A stretch of DNA of 64,000 nt from Dehalobacter sp. DCA (GTDB lineage Bacteria; Bacillota; Desulfitobacteriia; Desulfitobacteriales; Syntrophobotulaceae). Below the pieces are notes generated by a model. That model was not told the origin of the DNA. It was given only the letters and a program-made list of their open reading frames with translations, and made no database searches. The stretch spans positions 62,001-126,000 of the forward strand of contig NC_018866.1 of the NCBI RefSeq assembly GCF_000305775.1, in the 5' to 3' direction. The translations under genes were made by a program, and so were the position numbers. Position 1 is the stretch's first letter. The number at the start of each line of letters is the position of its first letter. This document shows, in pieces, positions 35,967 through 43,954 of this stretch.

Positions 35967-36377
35967 ATGAGAAATTATGACACTGTAGAGCGTTGGCGTG
36001 ACGAATACTACTGCAAATTACAGGACTGCAAAAAGGCAATGATGGATGACTATGCCTTATCTCAGGCCTACAACAATCACACATTCAGGGAGTTTATGGA
36101 ACAGCTTATCGGGACGCATGGTTTGGAGCATGTGTCCCTTTTGCTGTCCAACACCATCAGGGAAGCTCCGTGGGACGGGCGCTATTCGGGCGAGATTAAA
36201 GCATGGGCAAACCGCTATCCGGCAATTCAACCAGCACCTGCAGAACAGAAAGAGCCGATGCGCATTTTTGCCCTGTCTCTGTATGAGCATCCCGTCATTC
36301 TAAATCAGGCGGCGCGGATTGCTATGCAAAAAGAAAAAGAGCTTGCCCATCCCAAACATAAGGAGCCGGAGAGATGA
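35967..36377 (+). CDS. DUF3849-like protein
   Basis: 136 residues. Start at 35967 after AAAGGGAGGAGAAGGT; the longer frame from 35883 has no site. EFMEQLIGTHGLEHVSLLLS NT and APWDGRYSGEIKAWANRYP match the LANTV-x-DWDGR-x-NKAWA pattern of DUF3849 proteins found in conjugative elements. It overlaps mobC by 4 bases, the first gene of the mobilisation operon. Role unknown. Confidence 0.6.
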   Translation: MRNYDTVERWRDEYYCKLQDCKKAMMDDYALSQAYNNHTFREFMEQLIGTHGLEHVSLLLSNTIREAPWDGRYSGEIKAWANRYPAIQPAPAEQKEPMRIFALSLYEHPVILNQAARIAMQKEKELAHPKHKEPER

Positions 36378-36703
36378 GAAGACGCAACATTCGTGTTCAG
36401 GTGTGGCTCAACAAAGAAGAGAAAACAAAACTTCAAGCTAATGCCAAAAAAACAGGGCTTTCCAAAGAAACCTATCTGCGCACCCTAATAAACGGCTATG
36501 TGCCCAAAGAGCTTCCTCCGCCCGACTACTACGTCATAATGAGGGAGCTTCACGCCATCGGCGGCAACCTGAATCAGATTGCGGCAAAGGCAAATGCCAC
36601 AGGTCATATCGACAGGACTGTGTTTCAGTATGAATCCAATCGGCTCCGCAAGGTCGTGCTGGATATTCAGGCTGCGGTCACGTCGCCGCAAAAGCTGGAG
36701 TGA
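36374..36703 (+). CDS. mobC: MobC relaxosome accessory protein
   Basis: 109 residues. A ribbon-helix-helix start (RRRNIRVQVWLNKEEKTKLQ, then KKTGLSKETYLRTLING) is followed by the MobC box ELHAIGGNLNQIAAKANATG. It would bind oriT and open DNA for the relaxase, which begins 3 bases after its stop. Confidence 0.92.
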   Translation: MRRRNIRVQVWLNKEEKTKLQANAKKTGLSKETYLRTLINGYVPKELPPPDYYVIMRELHAIGGNLNQIAAKANATGHIDRTVFQYESNRLRKVVLDIQAAVTSPQKLE

Positions 36704-36706
36704 ACT

Positions 36707-38104
36707 ATGGCGGCAACAGCGATATGGGATGTGACAGACCGGCTTGATCGGGTAATAAACTATGCCGCAAATCCCAACAAAACCGAGAACCTGGATTTTG
36801 CAAGCCCAAATTTTCAGAGCTTGCTGAATGTGCTGGAATACACCGCACGCGACGACAAGACCGAAAAGCAGTTTTATGTTGACGGCATCAACTGTGATCC
36901 GGCCATTGCCTATGTGCAGATGTCGCAGACCAAGCTGCAATTCCAGAAAACGGACGGCATTCTTGCCTTTCACGGCTACCAGTCCTTTGCGCCAGGGGAA
37001 GCCAGCCCCGAAACCGCCCATGCCATCGGCGTAAAGTTGGCGCAGGAGCTTTGGGGCGGACGCTTTGAGGTTATCGTTTCCACCCATTTGGATAAAAACC
37101 ACCTGCACAACCATTTCGTACTCAATTCCGTATCTTTTGCGGACGGGATGCGGTATTACGACAACAAGGCCACCTATGCCCTCATGCGACAGGCATCCGA
37201 CCGGCTGTGCAGAGAATACTCTCTGTCCGTCATTGAAAACCCGCAAGAGGGTAAATCCAAACATTACGCCGAGTGGGAAGCCGAGAAAGAAGGCAAACCA
37301 ACCTGGCGGGGACTCATCCGTGAGGATGTGGACGAGGCAATCTCCGCATCCATGACCTTCAGCCAGTTTATTTCCACTCTTAGAAATCAGGGTTACGAAG
37401 TAAAGACGGGCGTGAAATATATAGCGGTGCGTCCGCAGGGGAAGGAACGGTTTGTCCGGCTGAAGACCATTGGGGAGGATTATACCGAGGAAATCATCAA
37501 GCAACGGATACTTAAGAACCGTACCCCGAAGCGGCAGGAAGTTCTGCCGGAGCCGAAACGAAAACGCTATATCGCCAGAAGCAGGCCCAATCCTAAAAAG
37601 GCTAGAAAACTCAAAGGCTTGCGGGCGTTATACTTTCACTACCTATATAAGATGGGCATTTTGCCGAAACAATCTGCGTCCAACAAACGGACGCATTTTT
37701 TATTGCGCGAGGACATCCGGCACATGGAGGAACTGACTGCTCAAACAAAGCTGCTATGTATCCACCGGATTGAGAACAAAGAGCAGCTTTCCACCCATCA
37801 GTCCAAGCTGGAGCAAGAAATGACAGCCTTATCCGGCGACCGTAAATCTCTTTACCACCGCCTGCGCCGATGCAAAGACGATTCGCAGGTTGCGGACTGC
37901 AAACAGCAGATTGCGGGACTTTCCAAGAAGCTGTCTCTGCTTGGGAAGGAGGTGAAACTTTGCACGGGCATCCTGTCCCGTTCCGAGGTAATGAAGAAGA
38001 AATTGTCCCGGATAAGCCTTGAGGAAAACGAGCTAAGAAGGGAGGAAAAGGAATATGAACAGCGGAGCCGACGCAGCAGACCAAATCGTCAATATGAGTC
38101 TTAA
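36707..38104 (+). CDS. MOB_P-type relaxase
   Basis: 465 residues. Relaxase motif III is clear at about 130: STHLDKNHLHNHFVLNSV with three His for metal binding. The N-terminus AIWDVTDRLDRVINYAANPN contains the likely nucleophile Tyr (motif I region). The second half is basic and coiled-coil like (LSTHQSKLEQEMTALSGDRK, ELRREEKEYEQRSRRSRPNR). It nicks oriT, stays bound to the 5' end and pilots DNA to VirD4. It overlaps pcfB by 50 bases. Confidence 0.92.
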   Translation: MAATAIWDVTDRLDRVINYAANPNKTENLDFASPNFQSLLNVLEYTARDDKTEKQFYVDGINCDPAIAYVQMSQTKLQFQKTDGILAFHGYQSFAPGEASPETAHAIGVKLAQELWGGRFEVIVSTHLDKNHLHNHFVLNSVSFADGMRYYDNKATYALMRQASDRLCREYSLSVIENPQEGKSKHYAEWEAEKEGKPTWRGLIREDVDEAISASMTFSQFISTLRNQGYEVKTGVKYIAVRPQGKERFVRLKTIGEDYTEEIIKQRILKNRTPKRQEVLPEPKRKRYIARSRPNPKKARKLKGLRALYFHYLYKMGILPKQSASNKRTHFLLREDIRHMEELTAQTKLLCIHRIENKEQLSTHQSKLEQEMTALSGDRKSLYHRLRRCKDDSQVADCKQQIAGLSKKLSLLGKEVKLCTGILSRSEVMKKKLSRISLEENELRREEKEYEQRSRRSRPNRQYES

Positions 38105-38855
38105 AGGGATTGAAGTATTTGCCAAAATCTCGGGCGAAGGTGCTAAAAACCTTGCCACCTACCTGTATGCCGTCCTGAAGGACCAGAAAAAAACCAAAGG
38201 TAAAACTCGTCTGGAGGGGCTTTTGCGGAGTGGCAAGGAGCTAAAAGTCTTTGCGGTCAAAAACGATGATTTACAAAAGTTTTGTCAGGAAGCCAAACGC
38301 TACGGCGTTCTATACTGCGCCCTGAGGGACAAAAAGAGCCTGGACGGGATGTGCGATATCATGGTGCGGGCGGAGGACGCTTCCAAGATCAACCGCATTG
38401 TGGAAAGATTTAAGCTGGCCACCGTGGATACGGCAAGCATCAAGAGTGAAATCGAGAAAACTAAAGCCGCCCGAGAATCCCGTATTGAGCCTGCCGTCAA
38501 AGTTACTCCAGCCGAGAAAAGCACCGAGGATTTTTTGAATGAGCTGATGTCAAAACCGGCTCAACAAGAAAAAACCGCAGAACCGGTTGGAAACCCAAAC
38601 CCCACGACGGCGACGACGGAGAAATCCCGTCCGTCCGAGCCTATCTCCGAGCGCAGCGGGAAAGCCGCCGAGGGTGTTGAGCCGCCAAGAGAATCCGTCC
38701 GCGGAGAACTGCGGAAAATCAAGGACGCTCAAAAGGAACAGGCGGCAAGACCTAAGCGCGAACCAGTCAAAGAACAAGCCCAAGCCGTGAAGCAGAACGC
38801 CAAGCCAAAGAGGCGAAAATCAAAATCTCCAAAATTAAAACCGAAAGAGAGGTAA
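38055..38855 (+). CDS. PcfB/DUF3801-type conjugation protein
   Basis: 266 residues. The N-terminal 135 residues are typical DUF3801 (IVNMSLKGIEVFAKISGEGA, LKVFAVKNDDLQKFCQEAKR YGVLYCALRDK). The tail is a long Lys/Glu/Pro-rich disordered region ending KRRKSKSPKLKPKER. PcfB links relaxosome and coupling protein in related plasmids. Confidence 0.85.
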   Translation: MNSGADAADQIVNMSLKGIEVFAKISGEGAKNLATYLYAVLKDQKKTKGKTRLEGLLRSGKELKVFAVKNDDLQKFCQEAKRYGVLYCALRDKKSLDGMCDIMVRAEDASKINRIVERFKLATVDTASIKSEIEKTKAARESRIEPAVKVTPAEKSTEDFLNELMSKPAQQEKTAEPVGNPNPTTATTEKSRPSEPISERSGKAAEGVEPPRESVRGELRKIKDAQKEQAARPKREPVKEQAQAVKQNAKPKRRKSKSPKLKPKER

Positions 38856-38861
38856 GTCTTG

Positions 38862-39761
38862 ATGAGTACTTATGACGACCTGTTCAGGCCGGAAAATGAA
38901 CAGCCTATCCCCGGAAACGGCCTGCCTTTTGACAAAGAGGCATGGAAGCAGCAGAAACAGGAACAGCGGGAATTGGTTTATTCCATAATCGACGATGCGG
39001 CGGGAACCGTAGCGCAGGACGGTGTTGCTTACCAAAAATATCTAGATTTGCAAAGCCGCTTTGACCGTTACAGCGTGGCCAACGTTCTTTTAATCCTTGC
39101 GCAGAAGCCGGATGCTACCCGAATTGCGGATTTTGATACATGGAAGGAGCAAGGCATTTTCATCCGCAAAAAGGAAAGCGGCTTTTATATCCTGGAGCCG
39201 GGCGATGAATATCAGCGCGAAGACGGTTCCGTGGGCATCAGCTACAATCCGAAAAAGATGTTTGACATTTCCCAGACAGGAAACCGCAAAAGGCAAGACC
39301 CTGCGCTAGTTTCGGATGAGCGCACCCGCCTAAAGGCCCTGATGGAACACGCGCTCGTGCCGATTCGAATCAGCGATGCTCTGCCGGAAGGTGTTAACGC
39401 CTTGTACTATCCGGAAGTAAGGGAAATCCAAATCAGGAGGGGAATGGATGCAGGCAATATCTTTCGAACTCTGTCCCAGGAGCTTGCCCATGCGGAAATG
39501 GATACGGGAAACGAAAATTACAGCCGAACTGATCATGCCTTCCACGCCTACTCTGTGTCCTATATGCTCTGCAGGCAGTACGGCGTAGATACGGGCGAAT
39601 ACCGCTTTGGTCGCGCTCCGGAAATGCTGAAGGGCATGAATGCACAGGAAATCCGCGCCGAGCTTTCTGTCATAAGGGAAGCTGCCGGTGAAATTTGCGG
39701 CAGGATGAACCGGATGCTGGCGCAGCAGAGAGAGCATTTACGGAAGGAACCAGTACGTTAG
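38862..39761 (+). CDS. ArdC-like / zincin-like element protein
   Basis: 299 residues. ATG 38862 lies nine bases after GAGAGG. An ArdC-N-like ssDNA-binding part (YSVANVLLILAQKPDATRIA, FDTWKEQGIFIRKKESGF) is followed by a metallopeptidase-like helix LSQELAHAEMD. The expected HExxH is QELAH here, the first His replaced by Gln, with DHAFHAYSVSYMLCRQYG downstream providing further His. ArdC-like proteins shield incoming single-stranded DNA from restriction. The peptidase-like half may be inactive. Confidence 0.7.
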   Translation: MSTYDDLFRPENEQPIPGNGLPFDKEAWKQQKQEQRELVYSIIDDAAGTVAQDGVAYQKYLDLQSRFDRYSVANVLLILAQKPDATRIADFDTWKEQGIFIRKKESGFYILEPGDEYQREDGSVGISYNPKKMFDISQTGNRKRQDPALVSDERTRLKALMEHALVPIRISDALPEGVNALYYPEVREIQIRRGMDAGNIFRTLSQELAHAEMDTGNENYSRTDHAFHAYSVSYMLCRQYGVDTGEYRFGRAPEMLKGMNAQEIRAELSVIREAAGEICGRMNRMLAQQREHLRKEPVR

Positions 39762-39773
39762 GAGGAATGTGGC

Positions 39774-39965
39774 ATGAAAGATGAGGAACGGGCACTCACC
39801 CTTGACACTTACGAACACGGCATAGTAGTGAATGCCTTAAATGAACTCAGGAACGACCTGATTAAAGAAGAACGTCCGACCGATGCAGTGGACGAACTGC
39901 TACTTAAAACAATTGACGCTCCAACAAAAAGGCTGAAAAGCAGAAAACAAGATGAAGCGCGCTGA
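39774..39965 (+). CDS. Small conserved element protein, 63 aa
   Basis: Acidic N-terminus MKDEERALTLDTYEHGIVVN ALNELRND and basic C-terminus KRLKSRKQDEAR. GGAGGAATGTGGC lies before the ATG. Similar mini-proteins precede the coupling protein in related elements. It overlaps virD4 by 14 bases. Confidence 0.6.
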   Translation: MKDEERALTLDTYEHGIVVNALNELRNDLIKEERPTDAVDELLLKTIDAPTKRLKSRKQDEAR

Positions 39966-41715
39966 TACCGCAAAGAGTGAATTCATACTCTTTGCGGTTT
40001 TTTTAATTCCTGTTGTGTGGGCAGCTCTACTGATTGCTCCTGCCTTATCGGGAGGGCTTCCCGAGATTCTTGCCAAGCTCACTGCGGCAATGAATAGTCC
40101 TTTTGATATTGAGTGGGTAAAGGATACGCCCAAATGCATTCTACTGTTTATAGCCGCCTATGGTCTTGGCATCGGAATTTACCTTTCCACTAAACGCAAT
40201 TACCGGCGAAGGGAGGAACACGGTAGCGCCCGCTGGGGAGGGGCGGCGGCTGTCAACAAAAAATACAGGAATAACGACCGACACAGGAATAAAATCCTGA
40301 CACAGAATGTCCGCATCGGTCTGGACGGCAGAAAACACAAAAGAAATATAAACGTGCTGGTGGTAGGCGGCTCCGGCTCAGGCAAGACCCGCTTTTACGC
40401 GAAGCCCAATGTTATGCAGGCCAACACCTCGTTTGTCGTGCTCGACCCCAAGGGCGAAATCCTGCGGGACTCGGGAAATTTACTGAAAGCAAAGGGCTAT
40501 GAAATCAAGGTACTTGATCTTATCAACCTGCACCTTTCGTATTGCTACAACCCTTTTGCCTATTTGCAGGACGACAAGGATGTGCTCAAGCTGGTGACTA
40601 ACCTGATCCGCAATACCACGCCCAAAGGCTCCAATACCAACGATCCCTTTTGGGAACGCTCTGAAACCGCGCTGCTGGAAGCTTTAATCCTATACTTGCT
40701 GTACGAAGCGCCGCCGGAAGAACAGAATTTCCCGATGGTCATGGAATTGATCGCCGCTGCCGAAGTCCGGGAGGAGGACGAGGAATACCAAAGCCCGCTT
40801 GACGAGTTGTTTGAACGGCTGGAAATGCGCGAACCGGAGCACCTGGCGATCAAGCAGTACAACATCTTCAAGCTGGCGGCGGGCAAAACAGCAAAATCAA
40901 TTCTGATCAGCCTGGGTGTCCGCTTAGAGAAGTTTAACCTTGCCTCCATAGCCGGGATTACCGCCACGGACGAATTGGAGCTGCCGTTCATCGGAGAGCG
41001 CAAAACAGCGCTTTTTGCCGTAATACCCGACAACGATTCGTCCTTTAATTTCATTGTCGGAATGCTTTATACGCAGCTATTCCAGCAGCTCTATTTCCTT
41101 GCCGACCACGTGTACGACGGGCGGCTTCCAGTTCATGTTCATTTTGTGATGGATGAATTCAGCAATGTCGCCCTGCCGGACGAGTTTGACAAGCTGCTTT
41201 CCACCGTACGTTCCCGGGAGATTAGCGTGTCCATCATCCTGCAAAATCTGGCGCAGCTGAAAGCCCTGTTCAAAGATACCTGGGAGTCCATTGTCGGCAA
41301 CTGCGACGAGTTTTTATATTTAGGAGGCAACGAGCAATCTACACATAAGTATGTGTCCGAGCTTTTAGGAAAGGAAACCATCGACGTAAACAGTTACGGA
41401 CAGAGCCGGGGCAGGAACGGTAGCTACTCTACCAATTACCAGTTGTCGGGGCGCGAGCTTCTGACTCCCGACGAAGTACGGATGCTGGACAACCGCTATG
41501 CCCTGCTGTTCATCCGGGGCGAACGGGCAGTTATGGACGACAAATACAATATTCTCAAACATCCCAATTTAAAGCTGACAGTTGACGGCGGCGGTGAGCC
41601 GTACCGGCATGGAGGTACGGAAAACGCTCTGGACTGGAAAACCACAACCTTAAACGAAGAAGGCGATTACGAGCTTCTCTCTGAGGAAGAACTCGAAACC
41701 CTGTTGCAATCCTAA
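39952..41715 (+). CDS. virD4: VirD4-type coupling ATPase
   Basis: 587 residues. Two N-terminal membrane segments (FILFAVFLIPVVWAALLIAP and CILLFIAAYGLGIGIYL) are followed by the TraG/VirD4 core: Walker A VVGGSGSGKTRFY near 134, VVLDPKGEIL, and Walker B VHFVMDEFSNVAL near 395, then ILQNLAQLK and CDEFLYLGG. It docks the relaxosome to the secretion channel at the inner membrane. Strong family match over full length. Confidence 0.93.
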   Translation: MKRADTAKSEFILFAVFLIPVVWAALLIAPALSGGLPEILAKLTAAMNSPFDIEWVKDTPKCILLFIAAYGLGIGIYLSTKRNYRRREEHGSARWGGAAAVNKKYRNNDRHRNKILTQNVRIGLDGRKHKRNINVLVVGGSGSGKTRFYAKPNVMQANTSFVVLDPKGEILRDSGNLLKAKGYEIKVLDLINLHLSYCYNPFAYLQDDKDVLKLVTNLIRNTTPKGSNTNDPFWERSETALLEALILYLLYEAPPEEQNFPMVMELIAAAEVREEDEEYQSPLDELFERLEMREPEHLAIKQYNIFKLAAGKTAKSILISLGVRLEKFNLASIAGITATDELELPFIGERKTALFAVIPDNDSSFNFIVGMLYTQLFQQLYFLADHVYDGRLPVHVHFVMDEFSNVALPDEFDKLLSTVRSREISVSIILQNLAQLKALFKDTWESIVGNCDEFLYLGGNEQSTHKYVSELLGKETIDVNSYGQSRGRNGSYSTNYQLSGRELLTPDEVRMLDNRYALLFIRGERAVMDDKYNILKHPNLKLTVDGGGEPYRHGGTENALDWKTTTLNEEGDYELLSEEELETLLQS

Positions 41716-41738
41716 AAAATATCTGGAGGTATTATCTT

Positions 41739-42046
41739 TTGAAAATGTCTAAAAAATAAAAAGGACGATTGCTGTTTATAGCGTACTCGTGCTAATAATT
41801 GCCCTCTTTCCCTTATCCGTTTATGCGACAAATGATCCGCTAACCGTCGTCAACAACTTGTCCGATTTTATCTTCGGATTGATCCGCGCCATCGGGATGA
41901 TCCTGCTAGGCTTCGGCATTGTGCAAATTGGCCTTTCCCTCAAATCTCATGACCCGTCCCAGCGGGCAAACGGCTTTCTGACCCTGGCGGGCGGTGTGAT
42001 TATTACCTTTGCCAAAGAGATTCTGACTCTTATTACAGGCGGATGA
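41739..42046 (+). CDS. VirB2-like pilin with a frameshift after the start
   Basis: The clear coding part begins with residues KRTIAVYSVLVLIIALFPLS VYA, a signal peptide, followed by two membrane helices (FIFGLIRAIGMILLGFGIVQ and FLTLAGGVIITFAKEILTL). The only start with a well-spaced binding site (GGAGG, TTG at 41739) reads MKMSKK then TAA, one base out of frame. One more A in the run of six A would give MKMSKKIKRTIAVYSVL. Without slippage or sequencing error only weak internal starts such as GTG 41789 remain, which would cut the signal peptide. Family: small VirB2/Maff2-like channel subunit. Confidence 0.65.
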
Positions 42047-42120
42047 AGCGTCACACGTTTAAGGGGAACAGACGAAGAAAAAGCCTGTTCCCCCAATGTA
42101 CTTAAGGAGGTGATTACGCT

Positions 42121-42960
42121 GTGTCAAGCGGCAACTGGGTAATCGACAATCTGAATATCGCCCTGCAAACATGGAACGAAAAGCTGGTGGAGATTTTCCA
42201 AATAATCTCCCAATCGCCCACGGAATTTAAAGGCGGCGGTATCTGGAACGTCATCGTAAATATTCACGGCGCGCTGCAGGCCATCGGTCTTGCCCTGCTG
42301 GTACTGTTTTTTGTCATCGGCGTGGCCAAGACCTGCGGCAGCTTTGCGGAAGTCAAAAAGCCGGAACACGCCCTGAAGCTTTTCATCCGGTTCGCCCTGG
42401 CCAAAGCCGTCGTAACCTACGGGCTGGATCTGATGATGGCGCTCTTCAACATTGTGCAGGGGATTATCTCTACCATCATGAGCAGTGCCGGCTTCGGGAC
42501 GGCTGACCAATCCGTCCTGCCGGAACCTATCGTCCAAGCGATTCAGAACTGTGGATTTTTCGAGAGCATCCCCTTATGGGCCGTGACGCTGATCGGCGGC
42601 CTGTTTATCACGGTGCTGTCTTTCATTATGATCATGACGGTGTACGGCAGGTTTTTTAAACTCTATTTATACACCGCCATTGCCCCCGTGCCTTTGTCCT
42701 CTTTTGCAGGGGAGCCGAGCCAGAGCATTGGCGTATCTTTTTTAAAAGGCTATGCCGCCACCTGCCTGGAAGGGGCGATTATTGTCCTAGCCTGTATTAT
42801 TTTTTCCGTTTTTGCGTCCTCCCCGCCGGTGGTGGATACCAGCGCCAGCGCCGTGACCATGGTATGGTCCTACGTCGGGGAACTGATTTTTAATATGCTG
42901 GTGCTGGTCGGCGCGGTGAAAATGGCCGACCGCGTGGTGCGGGAGATGATGGGACTGTAA
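42121..42960 (+). CDS. VirB6/TrbL-like membrane protein
   Basis: 279 residues, GTG start with AAGGAGGTGATTACGCT. At least five hydrophobic segments: LQAIGLALLVLFFVIGVA, FALAKAVVTYGLDLMMALF, PLWAVTLIGGLFITVLSFIM, LEGAIIVLACIIFSVFAS and ELIFNMLVLVGAVKMA. IYTAIAPVPLSSF-type sequence is typical of VirB6-like proteins of Firmicutes elements. Forms the inner-membrane part of the channel. Confidence 0.85.
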   Translation: MSSGNWVIDNLNIALQTWNEKLVEIFQIISQSPTEFKGGGIWNVIVNIHGALQAIGLALLVLFFVIGVAKTCGSFAEVKKPEHALKLFIRFALAKAVVTYGLDLMMALFNIVQGIISTIMSSAGFGTADQSVLPEPIVQAIQNCGFFESIPLWAVTLIGGLFITVLSFIMIMTVYGRFFKLYLYTAIAPVPLSSFAGEPSQSIGVSFLKGYAATCLEGAIIVLACIIFSVFASSPPVVDTSASAVTMVWSYVGELIFNMLVLVGAVKMADRVVREMMGL

Positions 42961-42965
42961 GGCTG

Positions 42966-43244
42966 TCAAGTATTGATGTCCTCATTATACCGGCTCTCCT
43001 TCAGCTCCCGTCTGCACCGGATTTTCTTGCGGATGCTTACAATCCAGCTCAATAAGACAAGACCGATCAGCACATACCAGATGCCCATGGCGAGGGCTTC
43101 ATTATTATGAAGCCAATCCGTGAAGAAAAGCGGCACGACAAAGGCATAAAGCAGGGGAATACCCAACCGGAAAAACGACGCGATTTTAAACAGGAAATTT
43201 AACACGAACATCAACAAAAATATGCAGATCGATACGTACAACAT
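42966..43244 (-). CDS. Small membrane protein in antisense orientation, 92 aa
   Basis: ATG 43244 has AAAGGAGGG six bases upstream, so it is a real translation unit in spite of lying against the direction of the conjugation operon. It has three hydrophobic segments (YVSICIFLLMFVLNFLFKIA, GIPLLYAFVVPLFFTDWL, IWYVLIGLVLLSWIVSI) and a basic/acidic tail RKKIRCRRELKESRYNEDI. It ends 6 bases after the stop of the VirB6-like gene, tail to tail. Function unknown. Confidence 0.65.
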   Translation of the reverse strand: MLYVSICIFLLMFVLNFLFKIASFFRLGIPLLYAFVVPLFFTDWLHNNEALAMGIWYVLIGLVLLSWIVSIRKKIRCRRELKESRYNEDINT

Positions 43245-43335
43245 CAATTAACCCTCCTTTTCTGATTCCATTATGACGCAGTAAGGAAAAAAATGGAAGG
43301 GTATTGCGCTGATTAAGACAAAAGGAGGTACCGGG

Positions 43336-43533
43336 ATGAAAAAGGAAAGCTTAAACGAAAAGTTGGAAAAAGAAAAGGAAAAACTCCATAAACTTGGGGA
43401 TGAAGCCATGAAAAAGGGTATCCCCCTCAGGGAGGACGAGGCTTTTATGTCTCAGAACCGCAAGGTTGACGAATTGGTATTTAAGATCCAAAAAGAGAAA
43501 GAAAAGCACAAAGAAAACCGGCAGGAACGATAA
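43336..43533 (+). CDS. Spo0E-like small protein, 65 aa
   Basis: After AAAGGAGGTACCGGG. A helical hairpin LNEKLEKEKEKLHKLGDEAM then FMSQNRKVDELVFKIQKEKE resembles Spo0E phosphatases, whose signature is S-(R/Q)-x-LD-x-LI. Here Asn stands in place of Ser before RKVDELV, so activity is uncertain. Spo0E-like proteins on mobile elements may delay sporulation; a simple coiled-coil protein is the alternative. Confidence 0.45.
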   Translation: MKKESLNEKLEKEKEKLHKLGDEAMKKGIPLREDEAFMSQNRKVDELVFKIQKEKEKHKENRQER

Positions 43534-43541
43534 AAATTCTG

Positions 43542-43570
43542 ATAGCGCTTTATTTAGGTGCTATTTTTTA
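43542..43570 (+). terminator. Terminator/attenuator before prgI
   Basis: ATAGCGC at 43542-43548 pairs with GTGCTAT at 43558-43564 and is followed by TTTTTTA. It lies between the Spo0E-like gene and prgI, inside the conjugation gene row, so some read-through is expected. Confidence 0.55.
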
Positions 43571-43588
43571 TTTGGAGGCGATTGAATT

Positions 43589-43954
43589 TTGGAAGTCAAA
43601 ATCAACCGGGAAATCCGGGATTACACGGAAAGCTTGTTCTTTGGACTGTCCATGCGGCAGTTCGTTTTTTCTGTCTTGGCTGTCACTATTGCCGTTGGCA
43701 TATACTTCGGCCTGCGGAATTTATTGGGCACGGAAACTGTGAGCTGGGTGTGCATTTTGGGGGCGTTTCCGTTTGCGGCGTTGGGGTTTATCAAATACCA
43801 CGGCATGACGGCTGAGCAGTTTTTATGGGCGTATATCAAATCGGAGTTTCTCATACCCAAAAAGCTGACCTTTTATCCGACGAATGTGTATTACGAAGCA
43901 TTGAAACAGAACATTCAAAACCGCGAAAAGGAGGAATGGAAACGCCATGATTAA
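43589..43954 (+). CDS. PrgI-family conjugation protein
   Basis: 121 residues, TTG start after GGAGG. MEVKINREIRDYTESLFFGL followed by two membrane segments (FVFSVLAVTIAVGIYFGL and WVCILGAFPFAALGF) and the conserved YIKSEFLIPKKLTFYPTN. This is the PrgI/VirB3-like partner encoded just before VirB4 and overlapping it by 8 bases. Confidence 0.9.
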   Translation: MEVKINREIRDYTESLFFGLSMRQFVFSVLAVTIAVGIYFGLRNLLGTETVSWVCILGAFPFAALGFIKYHGMTAEQFLWAYIKSEFLIPKKLTFYPTNVYYEALKQNIQNREKEEWKRHD

